DNA of 64,000 bases from Vitellaria paradoxa (Eukaryota; Streptophyta; Magnoliopsida; Ericales; Sapotaceae). Below the pieces are notes generated by a model that searched no databases, had not been told where the DNA came from, and saw only the letters and a program-made list of their open reading frames with translations. Location: NCBI GenBank assembly GCA_019916065.1, contig CM034237.1, positions 23,333,752 to 23,397,751 of the forward strand. The letters are read 5' to 3'. The position numbers and the translations under genes are program-made. Of the stretch, positions 45,755-58,439 are shown in pieces. Every line of letters begins with the position of its first letter. Positions within the stretch are counted from its first letter, which is position 1.

Positions 45755-47562
45755 CGCCTCGATTTTCATAATACGAAGCAAACCTTATATAGCATATAAC
45801 CATATCAAACAATTCAACATCAATAATCCATTAGAGTCATACATTCCACTAGAGCAAATTAAAATAATCAAAATGTGAAATAATATATGTCTATTATATT
45901 ATTTGATATTATCATCCTCGATATCATCCTACATTGTAACATATTATTTGACCTGACAACGATACTCCAAAATAATAATAATACTATAGCGGTTCAACTC
46001 AACCTATACAACTTAATTGAAAAATAACAATGTATTTACGTTACTCCTCAACCCATGGAGGCATAAAATATTACAATGAAGCTCACCAAAAAATATAACA
46101 ATAACTAATGAAATAAATGAGGGCTACTGTGCTTGGTTGGAAGTTCAACCTAGGAGTTAGTACTAAAATTATTAACAAAGACTCTAGGAGAGTGAGTACA
46201 ATGTCACGTGGGCCCACATCATATGTCCTAATCATGCTATTATCTTGATCATGCTTCTCAACAATAGACAATTTATACTCTTTAACATCTTACTCAACAT
46301 GTCTCCTTATCATCATTATGCTTATTTAATTATTGTATCCCCATATAATCATTATATTGACATGCTATTAAATATTCATATTAAACAACCAAATTCATCC
46401 TTTATGATTAACTTCAATCTAATTGCATTAGCTTATTTGTTCTTATCATCCTTAATATCATCTTTGATTATAATATAACTTTATCGCCACTAATATACAA
46501 TCAAATATTATCTCAACCTTTAGTCATATTCATTTATCATATAATATTTTTTAAAATCAATTTAGCATGATCTATACCTTACTCTGCTTCTACATGAACA
46601 AGTTATTCCATATCATCCTCAATTATAATCATCGAATTGAAGCTCGCACACTAATAATCTATACGCACTCCAGCATGCTATTATATGAACACATATATCA
46701 CATTATAAAATTAGTATAAATTAATTTAACTTAATAATCTAACACCTCAAATTCATATTTCAATATCAACTATTATTGTAGCTAGATTCATTACTCATTG
46801 ACATTTTCATTTTGTTAACTTGTTTCGTTATCCATTAACTCTTTACATAACCTTCAATTTGTTAATTAAAATCATCCATCTCAGCTGAACTATCATCCGT
46901 ATAACACCTCAAAATAACCACATATATATATATACATCACAATAGTCAGACCTCTGTCTGTGAAACAACCATCTCCTTAACCCATATCTTTATTTCTTTA
47001 ACTCATTTCATAATCATTATCTTATCAATTTAATTATTGACTAATTATCAACATTATACCTACTATAAATAACCAAAATCAAAATATAACAAGTTAAGTA
47101 CTCTATCCAGCAGGTTCGTGGCTATAAGCTGCCAATTCATACTCCTTTCAAGCCTACCATATATCAACCCTAACCAATTTACATGAATAGCACAATTTTG
47201 CATCAGCCACTTGGGATAACCATCAAGCATAAACCCCGTTACTTAGCGTTCCCTACACTTTATAGCTTACTAATCGATGGGATGTGTGTACCCATTCTTA
47301 CACAAGTTTTTGGACTTTCAATCTTGGATATTTTTATATCCTATATTTCTAGTACATTGGTCAAAACTAAATATCAAGAAATTTAATAATAAAAATCAAG
47401 TCTATCATTATCAATTACTTCAACCTATCAACTAGTGATAGTGAACATTGCCTCAACATTTTACATTCATTTTAGCATTTGTTTATTTTCAAGCAAACTT
47501 CACATCAATCAGTTATATTTTTTATCTACCCCAGAACCAAAGTCCCATATGCCAAATCATAT
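45750..47562 (-). mobile_element. LTR of the 'GGGGCGTGACA' family, inverse to its left neighbour
   Basis: Plus-strand start TGACACGCCTCGATTTTCAT (3' end of LTR). Plus-strand end 'ccaaatcatattaca' at 47562, which parallels 'ccagatcattaca' ending the LTR at 63332. The 'acaagtttttggactttcaa' block (47301) matches 'gcaggttttgggactttcaa' (59542). Its terminal 100 bases are the inverse of 45640-45754 with clear similarity. No 5-bp target duplication was found, so it may be rearranged. Confidence 0.6.
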
Positions 47563-48594
47563 TACACTATTCCAATTATCAAAATTTAATAATATACTTT
47601 TCAAGATATAGGGACATCTCCTGATTCTGAAGCAGGTGTATGGTGGTTTCCCATTGTTTAGTACTCTCAGCTAGCACATAAAAGAAGTCAAAAGCTTCAT
47701 TGGGTTCTCTATCATTAAATGTCCACTACACATAATAGAGGCCAACTGTTTGAAGTTAGGAGACAGCGAGTCATAAAAGAAACATATAACTTGCCATGTC
47801 TTGAACCCATGATGAGGAAAAGAATTTAGCAATTCTTTATACCTCTCCCAAGCTTAGTAAAAGGTCTCATTTGGTTTGCAAGTGAAATTTATCATCTGTC
47901 TTTGTAGACATCCGGTTCTATGGGTAGGAAAATACTTCCTCAAGAATTCAATTTACATCTCTCTCTATGCACATACAAACCTAGGTCGCCAAGAGTTAAG
48001 CCACAACTTAGCCTCATTATCTCTTTAGTGCAAGTTTGGTCCATGAATGTACCATAAATATCCTCAAAATCTTAAATGTGCAAGAATTTTACGATTCCAT
48101 TCCATAAAAGGTAGAAAGCAATTATATCATGCTAGGCTTAAGTTGAAAGCCTATTGGTTCAATGGCAAGACAATACATGAATGTGTACTTTGCCTAACCG
48201 AATGAAGGCATTCATGAAGAGTCCAAAAGTTATTCAGATCTTGAAGTTGTAAATTACAAGCACAATAATTTGCTCTATTGACACCATTTAGATCAATAAT
48301 ATCATTTCTAGTGGCACCATTAGGAACAATAATTTCAACTCTCCCCCATGTTAGCCGTTAAGATTGAAGAGGTAGGTCTATTCAAAGTGAGTATAGGGGC
48401 TAACAAAGTGTCACGTTCAGAGTCAAGTCAAAGGATGCAACTAGAATGAAAAAGTATGCACTAGTAACAAAAACAATAAAATAAAAAGAAGAACAAAATT
48501 ACCTGAATAAATTGTATAATGTCATTGGAGATTGCTGAATCAAAACCCACCTTTAAGCCAACCATAAAAGTTTGTCACCACAACCATAAAAAAC
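47563..48594 (-). pseudogene. Athila-like gag pseudogene and leader (minus strand)
   Basis: Read on the minus strand from the primer site at 48614 towards the left. Around 47640-47960 the translation gives, in pieces, 'FLKKYFPTHRT', 'AWERYKELLNSFPHHGF', 'TWQVICFFYDSL' and 'LASIMCSGHLM'. This is the particle-protein core of Athila-type retrotransposons ('E(R/Y)xKELL…PHHG', 'Q…FYxGL'). Stops interrupt it and nothing remains left of about 47590, where the neighbouring LTR ends. No pol is present. It is therefore the 5' fragment of an Athila-like element. Confidence 0.65.
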
Positions 48595-48614
48595 TCCCCA
48601 GCAACGATGCCATA
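48595..48614 (-). other. Athila-type primer-binding site
   Basis: On the minus strand 'TATGGCATCGTTGCTGGGGA' corresponds to the familiar Athila string TGGCGCCGTTGCCGGGGA with a few CpG-decay changes (C to T). It sits just outside the LTR end at 48623. Confidence 0.65.
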
Positions 48615-48622
48615 AAACTCGT

Positions 48623-50323
48623 TGTCATTTTTATGCCTACAAAATCAATTGGAATTGATCTTCCTTGTAAGTGTACGCAAATTAATTGTGTATTAAAAAT
48701 TTCAGTGAAAAGCGGGGTGGTAACAAATTCAATTTGAAAATTCCTTTAGAAACATTCTAATTCACTTAACATGATGATCGTTTCTTAGAAAGATGGTTAA
48801 ATACAATCAATTCAAATCTATAAATTGAAAAGCCTTATTCGAATTCAATTCATGCCATAGGAATTGAATTGAATTGAATGGTTTGGATTTTATAACTCAA
48901 CCAAATTACAAGTTGCTCTAATTTGGTTAGAGAATTTATTGATATCTAATAGAAATTAGATAGGTTTTCTTAGTTCCTTTTTTTTTTTTTTTTGAATTCT
49001 CATTTATAATTGTATGCCATTGATTCATGAATTCCATATGTGCAACTCATAAGTCAGACATATGATATCATAGATGTAATTATAAGTTCACAATTTCTAC
49101 CATTGTTGTGCCTTTAATTTCAAGTTATTTTGAAAGTTGTAATCATGTAAGATTATCAGTGATTTCAAGAAAATATAATCAATCTCACATGTTTTCGAAG
49201 GCCTCGAAAGAAAAGCGAATAGAATCTAGAAATCAAACCTTGCATACAAAGATGACCTCATATGCATGGCATGAACACATCTGACCAACTAAATAATCAC
49301 TCTACCCATCATTCATGGGTAGGACTAAGATAAAAATCTAGCTTAGCATGCTAATGAAATAAAAAAAATAGCAATTAAAAGATCAAAATAAGAGAACTAA
49401 CTCCAATAAATTGAATAAGAACAAGCAATCTTCAATCTTCAAAATGAAAAGAATGTAAAAACTGGATCTAAAAAGCTTTTAAAAATTATAAGAAAACTCT
49501 GAAAACTACTGCTGAAAAACTAATATGAAAGGTTGCTCTTGTTTTTGAGCATTATATGAATATTTATAGTACATTATTGTAATGTAAACACCCTAAAATA
49601 GAGCTAACTCAGTTATGGCATCTAGACAGATAGATTCCCATCTCGACAGTAGAATGCAATTAAGGGCTTGTTTGAAGTATCGAAAACACTAAAAAACTTT
49701 CAAAAACTTTATAATTCTCTGCAAAACTTTTTTCACCTTGAATTACGTGAATTTATATAAATCTCTATAAATTTAAATACATCTACAAATCTTAACAATT
49801 TTTTATAAATCCCAATAAAGTTTTTACAAAATTCTAATAACATTTCTATAAATCCCAATAATATTTCTACAAATTTTAAAAGTTCTAACAGAAAAGCTAA
49901 AAAATTTCTGCCCAAATCCACTCAAACGAAACTATTCTTCTCTATTTTTTATGATTTATGATTTACACTCCAAATGCTAAAAAGTAACCCAAACCACATT
50001 TTATCTCAAGTTTTATAACTCCAAACATCCTCTAAGTTTTCCTTTTAACACTATTTTTAATATTGTCCCTCTTTGCTATTCAAACAAGAGAATGGATGTC
50101 TGGATGGTAACGAGTGTCGATCTTCATGTCATTCAGCTTTCCAAAGCTCTCTTTCTTAGACTTTTTTTAGCCCTTTTATTCATCTACAATCCTATCAAAC
50201 CTACAAATAAAAAATGACCAAATTAAGAGATAATTTTGTTCTAAAAATGCGAAATAAGCATGGAAATTACCACTTCTAACAATGAAAACCAAAGCTTATG
50301 ATTACCATTTTCAAGTGTAATCA
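48623..50323 (-). mobile_element. Athila-like LTR carrying a MITE
   Basis: On the minus strand it starts TGATTACACTTGAAAATGG (50323 downwards) and ends ATGACA (48623), followed by the primer site. About 1.33 kb without the MITE, comparable to the solo LTR at 25994-27531. The middle has 'ttttcgaaaac…tcttgaaatcac' text also found at 16570 and 16980. Only one LTR of the element is present. Confidence 0.7.
49664..50032. mobile_element. PIF/Harbinger (Tourist-like) MITE
   Basis: 369 bp with imperfect terminal inverted repeats, GGGCTTGTTTGAAGTAT at the left and (inverse) GAGGATGTTTGGAGTTAT at the right. It is flanked by the 3-bp duplication TAA (49661-49663, 50033-50035). The GGGCNTGTTTGG-type end and TAA duplication are typical of Harbinger-derived MITEs. 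The interior has a run of short 'ttctacaaatcccaataa'-type repeats (about 49780-49880). It sits inside the Athila-like LTR. Confidence 0.72.
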
Positions 50324-52129
50324 GTAAAGTTTTTTTTTTTGGTTTTTTTTGTGTTAGTTTTTCTCTATTTCTAATATATCAAACAGTTAATTGTTGATTC
50401 AGTTTTGTTATGGTTGGGTTAATTATTCCTAATAGAAGAAGTATATTTGAATTTTGTTTTGAGTTTGGTGAATCTAGGTTTTTTGTCTAAACTTTGGTTT
50501 CTATCTATGAGGGAAAAGAAAGAGAAGCAAATCTTTATGCTAAAGCCCAGCTATGCTATCTCTTTTTAACAATTGATCAAGCTTATTTAATCCACAATCT
50601 ACATATATTATGCTGCTCTATTGACAAACTGTTGATCATAAACTACTTTAAAGCTATTAGATGCTCAAATTTATGATAGACACCTGCATGCAGGAATTAA
50701 AAATAGAAATTGAAGTGACACATTTCAATTTCCATATATGCTATCCAAGTTTGACACACCATTACATGATATGAGATACTAGGGGTTTTTTTCACTCTAT
50801 GGTCTTAAAATATCTTTTCAATTTCTTTAAACCCTTAATTGAGAATGGCCTCAATGTGTTGTACTAGTTTTGGATTTTGTTTTTGTAGTATTTGTAATGT
50901 ATTGTACCAGTTTTGGATTTTGTTTTTGTAGTATTTGTAGTCAAGTACTTTAGTCAACATTAGCTGTTATAATGTGTTACAAGTCAAAAAATCATAACAG
51001 GAATTGTAGAATGAACAAAATAACAAAATAAATTGGGTGATTTGGACTTATTGAATCACTATTTTTCATATCCTTTATACACCATGCAGGACCCTTCAAA
51101 TTGCCAATCCTTCCTCTTATTTTTAGAAATTTTGTATACTGGATCCATTAGGTGCTACTGGGCCTTTTAAGCAAGGCTCACTGTACATGTAATTGTTTTG
51201 GTCTGTATTTATCTCTTTGGTTACTTTGGCAATGAATCGGTAGTTTTTTGACCTGTTATTAAAATTTTCATCTCATATATGTATGCTTGCGTGTATACAT
51301 ATAATTCTCATACATCATCAATTTGATTTTCTAATTTGTGTAAGGCATACTCTAGTTGAATTTCGTTTGAAATTTGGGATATCAATATTGTCAAAGTAGT
51401 TGTTTAATTAATTTTTCAAAATAATTAATTGACTTGCAGTGTTGCTAGAAATATTTACTAGAAGATGAGTATACATAATTTCATTCTTTTTATTATAATT
51501 TTTGTTAATCTATGTTATAGAATGAATATTGTTTTTTATTGCAACTTGTGGATAATTATTGTATATACGTTGCAAGTATTGATCCCAGTACAAGTATTGC
51601 TCTATATATATGGTGAATACTTACATTTCAAAACATTAAAAACAAATGCCATGGTGTTGAAAGAAGCTAGAAGAAGCCATGTCCAATGTCCACCATCATT
51701 TACTAAGAAGCTTTTAAAGGCTAATGCAAGTAACTTATACTATCATCTTAGAGTTTAGGGTTTAAGAAAGTCTAATCCATTATAGAGCAATTTTTCCATC
51801 AAATTTGTGGGAGTTTTGGTAGATAGCACTAATAATGATAGATTTGCGGGAGTTTTGGAACATTGATTTGTGGAGAGAGAAGAAAAACAAAGGGAAATTA
51901 TACAATTAATAATTTAAAATTTAAAACTCATTATAGAAGAAGTAAAATTATATTTGAACTAAAACTCTTATAAACCGCTACACTTGAGGGAATCAAGATC
52001 CCAAGGTAATGTAGCAATATTCAAAATAATGACTTTAAAAGAATTATGCATTTTCATCTGAACGTTTGTAATAACACAAATTAACTAATTAAGTGGTATT
52101 TAAAAATAGAATAGAAAGAACTATTAAAG
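50324..52129. other. Unassigned AT-rich sequence
   Basis: No convincing gene. A 43-bp unit ('gtactagttttggattttg…') is tandemly duplicated at 50857-50940. Frames at 50494-50676 and 51465-51758 are short, AT-rich and without motifs; I treat them as chance. Confidence 0.5.
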
Positions 52130-52134
52130 TAATG

Positions 52135-54719
52135 TGTAATACCCCGAGCTTTTGAATTAATGTAAGTATATGGTTTTGATGTATTTTGGAAGTTAAGATA
52201 TGTTAATTTAATGGCATGGGTCATTTATGGTGTTTTCGAGTTGAGAACTTTGAAAGAAGTGGGTTATGCAGTCAAAGGTAACATTTTGGCTAAGTGCTGG
52301 AAAATGGGGGGAACCTTGGGCGCCCACGTGAAAAGAGCTTGTGCGCCCATCTGAGAAGGGCTTAGGCACCAAAGGCACAGTGGTTTTGACAGACAAGTGT
52401 TGCTCTGTATTTTCCAGCCGAGCCTTACCTTATTGACACCTATACCTAGCTAGGGGTGAGGGGAGACCTGAGAATTACTGTTGAGGGACTTTAAAATAGT
52501 GTTTTATATATATATATGGTTGATTTGATGCAAGAGAGAGAGAGAGAGAAGTTGCTTGGAAGAGGGAGAATAGGTTGAGAAGCAAAGAGGAATAACAAGG
52601 AGAAAAACAAGACCACCGGGTAGAGATTTCAAGGTAGGTTCTTCCACCCTTCATGAAATCCAAATTCCTTTTGCAAGATTGTAATTAGAACCTTAAGAAA
52701 CCTCCCTATGTAATTTGTTTGTAGTTTTGATCAAGGAGGGAGGAGATTGACCTCATCAAAGTTTGAGGGTTTGGAAGCTCAAGACACCTTCTTGTTGATC
52801 TATCTTCTTACCACTTGAGGTAGGGATTTAATGCCTCATTCTTACATATGTGTTGTGTAACAAGGAGTAGATTACCATTAGGAAACCATCTTTAGGTGTT
52901 GATTTCATGTATGGAAGAAAATGAGAGTTATACACATGTATATATATATATAAGTTGAGAGAGTGAAAGTAGTGTTTTGATCCATAACCTGACTTGTAGT
53001 TAATGACAACCCAAATTTTTGGTTTTGTTGGGTGCCTAAGATCCTTGTGTTGATGTTAAAAACTTAAGATTTTAAGTATTTTTACATTAACTTGGTAAAT
53101 TTGAGGTCTTAAGGGTGAAAAGCCATGAAACCAGAAAACAAGGCATGAAACCCAAAACTTGGCCCAGGCTATGGGCACACGAGGAGGACACAATCAGGCG
53201 CCCAAGCCCTTGGGTGCCCAAGACAAAAGTGCCATGGGCGCCCAAGCCCCTTGGGTGCACGGCTGAGTGTTAGCTTGGGCGCCCACTGAGCCCGGGTCAC
53301 TTTTCCTGACTTTGTTTAGTTCAACCTCCTACCTTAGGCTTATGAAGGTTTTGGTAACATGTTTTTATGTGAAACTTTTACTTGATTAATTGCATGGATT
53401 TTAAAAGGGAAAATGAGCTTTAAAGGGTGATTAAAGATTGGTTATCTTAAGCGAATGGGACTCAACTTGCAAGGGTGATTGAATCTTACTTGAATTGCAT
53501 GAATTGGAAGATTACTTTAAGATTAAAGTCTTAACCAATTAGAATTGTTATTATGACTTGATGTAAACTAAACGTGGAAGTTTATGAACTTGTGATTGAT
53601 TAAATAAAAAGTAACTTGACAAAAGGGAACTCATGTTCATAATATTGAAAAATGTTGAATGTTTAATGATACTTGATCAATGTGGATATGTGTTGTGGAA
53701 AAGTGTAAGAGGTTGAATGTGAATCTTTGAATGATGAAATATTATGTGATGAATGATTGTTTGTGTGCGGGGGTCATGGTGGGGTGCGAAAATAGGAAGG
53801 GTGTAGAGAGTATCCTTGGGTTGAGAGTCCCGGAACCTATGCAGGGTTTGGTGTCAATGCCAGTGGGTTAGTAGCCCACAACATTGTGTGTGTTTTGGCT
53901 CCTCCTGGCCCTGGACGGCGATCCTAAACGACGACATTGGTTTATCATTTTCATTGGGTATTGGCCCATAAAAGACAATAGCGTGTATGCACCCATCCCC
54001 CGATGACTTGTTTGGTTATGGTTGTGTAATGTGATGATGAATAGATGATGATGTGAATACGGTTATTTGGTTGAATGATATTTGAATGATGAAATAGTGT
54101 TGAAATGTGAATGGAATTGAAGTTTGTTTTGCGAAACATAAACATTAACCGAAATTGAAATCTTAAACTTTGACATTATTGCATAAATATATATTTCCAC
54201 CTAGTTTGGCTATTGATCATGATAATGTAATGTTATGAATATAGAAAATGTTAAAATGATTAACCATACTTGAGATGCATTGTATTGTTAGATTGCATAT
54301 CATATATGTTTGTTTGAGATATCGTGGGCACAAGTGGACCCATGCTCACGTCCCTACACATTTTGATGCAAGTACAGGCGATAACAATTAGGTGGGCTAA
54401 TGGGGTTGGACTAGGAGGTTATGCATGAGCCCAACCAAGCTTAGCAAAGCTCTTGGTAATCTAGTTTAAATATCTTTTGGGATTGTAATATTGTACACAT
54501 CTAAACTTTTTCGATTTGGTTGTAGTGGCCTCAAGGCCTAAGCTTTGTAATTTGGGAATTTAACATGTTGTTGCCAAGGTTAAACTTATGTTATTCTATT
54601 TTATGTCTCGAGCTCACTAGCTTACGTTGCGTTGCTCTGAACATGGGGATTGGTTATGTTAGTGCATGTTGTGTGTGTTTATCACTCACCCTTCGGGTCA
54701 CGAGATCTGGGGCGTGACA
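52135..54719 (+). mobile_element. Solo LTR of the 'GGGGCGTGACA' family
   Basis: 2585 bp starting TGTAATACCCCGAGC and ending CTGGGGCGTGACA, with perfect TAATG duplications at 52130-52134 and 54720-54724. The ends are those of a plant Ty3/gypsy LTR group. Inside are AT and AG microsatellites (52506-52552), a 'caaggtaggttcttcc' block (52630), and two GC-rich zones with the palindrome GGGCGCCC (52318 and 53185-53285). No internal retrotransposon sequence, so it is a solo LTR left by LTR-LTR recombination. Confidence 0.9.
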
Positions 54720-54724
54720 TAATG

Positions 54725-55098
54725 AGTATAGTTAAAAGGTATTTAAGGAAAAAAGAAATAATTATGGTATGATATCTATATTATATAGATGTAAGATTAT
54801 ATATAAAGTAAAGCACAAATGAGTAATAATATTATAACATTTTATAATAATATTATGAAACCTTTTGAGAAATTTAACATTATTTTTAACAAATCATTAT
54901 TAAATAACTTTAAGAAATGCTTTAGATAATTTAATTAATTTTAATAATTCACCTAATCTATTAATTTTAAAGTGTATCAATTGTAATTTTGCTAGAATTG
55001 AGCGCACACTGTAAACAGCTATGGTATGACGAAATAGGAGAGATCGTCCACACACACGATGAATGAGTTACTACGTTAAGGCCAGCCTTATATGCTTA
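54725..55098. other. AT-rich sequence left of the CACTA gene remnant
   Basis: No gene or terminal repeat recognised. The left CACTA terminus (CACTACTAGAA) expected in this area was not found, so the left end of that element is probably lost or outside recognition. Confidence 0.4.
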
Positions 55099-55138
55099 CT
55101 AGGAATCAGATAGGATTAAGGGGACTGCTAGCCTACTG

Positions 55139-56812
55139 ATGCCTTCAATTAGTCCCTCCCCCATACCAAGGGCACCCTCGCCCAGTTCATTAGCCCATTT
55201 GACTAGGCCATCAGTACCTTTAGCACCGACGCCATCCACCCCCAGGGCAGCTTCATCGACATTTGCACCACTAGTCCCAGGGGCAACCCCAGCCACTCGA
55301 TTATCCCAATCCACACCATTTGAACCTTTACCATCCATAGTTAGAACATCCACATCTTAGACTCCATTAACCTCTAGGCATACTGGTATAAGACTTCAAT
55401 TTAACATGTATGTGAAAATTTTTTTAATATAAAATGAATTTAATTTTAATTAATAGGTTTAGCAAGTACAGGCACATCTTCCAGTAAAGGAAGAGGCCCT
55501 ACTAGAGGTAATCTTTACTAAAATAGTAGGCACTCCATTGACGTATAGTTTGACAAGCTCTTCCATGCGGTTGGTCTTAGGGCTCTCCAATTAATTAACT
55601 AGCTGGGGTATATGGTTTGGGATCCACATGCATTTCTGCTAAGTGTGTTGGACTGGTCTGCATTATTAGAGGATGCATTAGATCATGTTTGGAAGTAGGT
55701 TAAGGTAATACTATTTATTTTTTTATATCTTGATTTAAAATTTATCTTACAATGTATCAATTGAGAACATACCTTAATTAATTAAAGTTATTTATCCTTT
55801 TTAGGGCAATTTAAGGGTGTGTCCTAAGCTCTTCTGGTCAATTTGCATGCCAAAGTACCAGATGATGTGAAAGGATTAGAAGAGCAAGGTAAAGATAGAG
55901 CATTAGAAGAAGAATCAAGATGCCACAAACTTCTTTAAGCGAGTCCCAAGGGACATTCTTGATTACTAGTGGCTTGAGCTCATCTGGTATTGGAGGAGCA
56001 TGGAGGCGAGGGTGAGCAATTTGTAATTTTTTTAATTTCATTTATTAGTTAAATAGTAACCTACCAAAACTAACCAAAATGAATATAGAAATAGGCTGAG
56101 TTGGATGCGCAGAACTAAGGAATACACGGTCTAGGGCATATGATTGGGACTCAGCATATCACCGAAGTCTACCACAAGGTAAAACATTAGTCCATATGTG
56201 CTATTCAATTGTTTAGCAATTCATATCATAATATGTAAATAATAAAATTTTTCATTTAATAGTTACATGAGGAGGGTGCTGAACTCGATTGAATATTTGT
56301 CTACATAAAGATTCGTAATTTTGTGAACTCGAAGGTGGCAACTATCTTAGTAACTATTGATTTTGCACAAAAATTTCATTTACCTATCACGGGATCTATT
56401 CATTTAATTTATTTTTTTTTGTAATTAAATGTAGCAATTACATAAGCCCATTTTCACTCTCACATGGAGGAGCTACCACAGAAGGAGTGCACTGTTGAGA
56501 GACAGGATGAGATATTTCACTCTCTTCATGGATGAGACAGGCACAGATACACGCTCACCTATGGCACAGGCATGCCACGATCCATTATCAAGTGAGCAGA
56601 GTGATGTGAAGCTAGCTCATCCTAGACCCCACGCCTATATATGAATGAGGAGGTTGACTAGCTAATCTAAGTGCTTACTAGGAGATGGGTGTACAGGTGG
56701 AGGAGATCTGACTGCAAATACAGGCAAAGATGTCAAAGATGAAGATTCAACTATCCCAGAGTCGTGGCACCACAGTTGATGCTTCGAATCCACCTCATAC
56801 TTAGGTTAATAA
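55139..56812 (+). pseudogene. CACTA accessory/transposase-like gene remnant (Transposase_24-like)
   Basis: Opens with a Pro/Ser/Thr/Ala-rich segment, MPSISPSPIPRAPSPSSLAH…, to 55360. Further patches are separated by intron-like AT-rich gaps: 'STGTSSSKGRGPTRG' (about 55466-55508), 'GYMVWDPHAF…LDHVWK' (about 55604-55695), 'LHEEGAELDW' (about 56263-56295), and 'LQIQAKMSKMKIQLSQSR' near the end (about 56715-56770). The 'RGPTRG' then 'VW' then 'helical tail' order is what I recall for the CACTA gene carrying Transposase_24. Frames are broken by stops, including the one that ends the proline-rich part if it is not spliced. Function in transposition is inferred from class only. Confidence 0.5.
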
Positions 56813-57189
56813 GTGATTTTGTATTCAAACTTAATTAAATCTTCATTGATGTATTTATGTTTTTTCTCCGTCATATATTGTTCCATTTTTTCTCCATCAT
56901 ATATTATTCCTTTATAGGCCCCAAATGCTGGCAGTAGTCACCAGGCGAGACACGAGTCGGTTGGTGAGGATAATCATGATCCAACAGGCTCGAATGATCA
57001 AGGTCAAGTATAAGTTTATGATTGTTAATTTAACTTTCATGTTTAAGTTTATAATTTAAAATAATTTAAGTATTTGTAGTTAAGTTTATTTTTTAAATTT
57101 AAGATTTCAATTTTATGTATAGATTTTTTTTTATTTATGTCTATTTAGAAAGAAAGTTAGAAATTTTGAAATTTAGAAAGTTAGAAATT

Positions 57190-58060
57190 TTGGAACTTGG
57201 AAACTAAAACTTTAAGCTTAGAACTTGAAGAATAGGCTCTAACCAACTAAACCGAGCAAACGAGCTCCGATACTCGTGAAATTTGATGCATATGGTATTT
57301 AGACATTAGTGACTAGCTAAAAAAAATGATGTAAGAATTCAAGACCTAAGTTGCTTGACAATTAGCCTCTAACAGCCCAAACTCCGTAAACGGGATCCAA
57401 TTCCTATGAAACTAGAGAGGCACAATCTCCTGGCCATTAGTGACTTGTAGGAATAAATGGCTCAAGAATCTAATACTCGGGGTGCTCGTAATCATAGAAA
57501 ATATGTTTAAGTTTAAACTTTGAACTTAAAACTTGAAAACTAGCCTCCAATAACCCAAACCAATCAAACAGCTCTGATGCCCGTAAAACTCGACGAGCAT
57601 GATCTCTAGGCCCTTAGTGACCTATAGGAACAAATGGCATAGGAATCTGACACCTAGGGTGCTCATAATCGTGGAATATAGGTTTAAGTATAAACTTTCA
57701 ACTTAAAACTTGAAAATTAGCCTCCAACAGCCCAAACCCATCAAAATGGGTTCCGATACTATGAATCTCAAGGGGCACAATTTCTTGACAATTAGTGACC
57801 TATAGGAACAAACGGTACGGGAATCTGACATATGGGATGCACGTAATCCTAGAAAATAGGTTTAAATTTTAACTTTGAACTTAAAATTTAAAAATTAGTC
57901 TCCAACAACCTAAATCGAGCAAATGGGTTTTAATGCTTGTGAAACTCAAAGGACATGATCTCCTAGCCATTACTGACCTACAGGAACAAACAGCATCAGA
58001 ATCTGAGACTCGAGGTGCTTGTAATTCTAGAAAATAAGTTTAAATTTAAACTTTGAACTT
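57190..58060 (+). repeat. Tandem array, ~177-bp unit, about 5 copies, in CACTA 3' part
   Basis: The landmark 'AAAAYTAGCCTCCAACA' recurs at about 57534, 57711 and 57888, 177 bases apart. Two less similar copies begin near 57228 and 57355. Each unit holds 'cccaaacc..tcaaa', 'ttagtgacctataggaacaaa', 'atctgacacctagggtgctc' (less similar in some) and 'gtttaaacttt'. Copies differ at many positions, so the array is old. Confidence 0.8.
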
Positions 58061-58439
58061 GTACAGTTTAAAATTTCTTACCTAATTTTATTTATTCACA
58101 TTAACAATTTTGTTTACTAATAATATTTATTTTTTTCAGGTTTGATTTAGCAGTGGAGTGGAGATCATATTTTTTTGTTTTGTTTTGTTTTTTTCTAGAA
58201 TTGTTTGATCAGAATTATTAATACTTTTGTAATTAAAAAATTATAATTTGATTAATATAAACCAAAATTTTGTTGTTAGTTTGTTATTTTCATGTGTGTA
58301 TGATTTTAATTTTAGAATTTAATTTTATAAAATTTTGCAATACGGGTAATACAGGAACAAAATAAAAAAAATAAAGAAGTTAAAAAAAAAAAGAGTATTA
58401 GTGATCCCCACTAAAAGTAAAATAAAGAAATAAAAAAAA

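Noticed and set aside
51465..51758. 97-residue hydrophobic frame
   Set aside because: AT-rich composition and no recognisable motif, so chance is the simplest explanation.
55139..55360. Proline-rich frame as an independent plant gene
   Set aside because: It leads into CACTA-associated patches ('RGPTRG' and others) and ends at a stop. It is best read as the N-terminal part of the transposon gene remnant.
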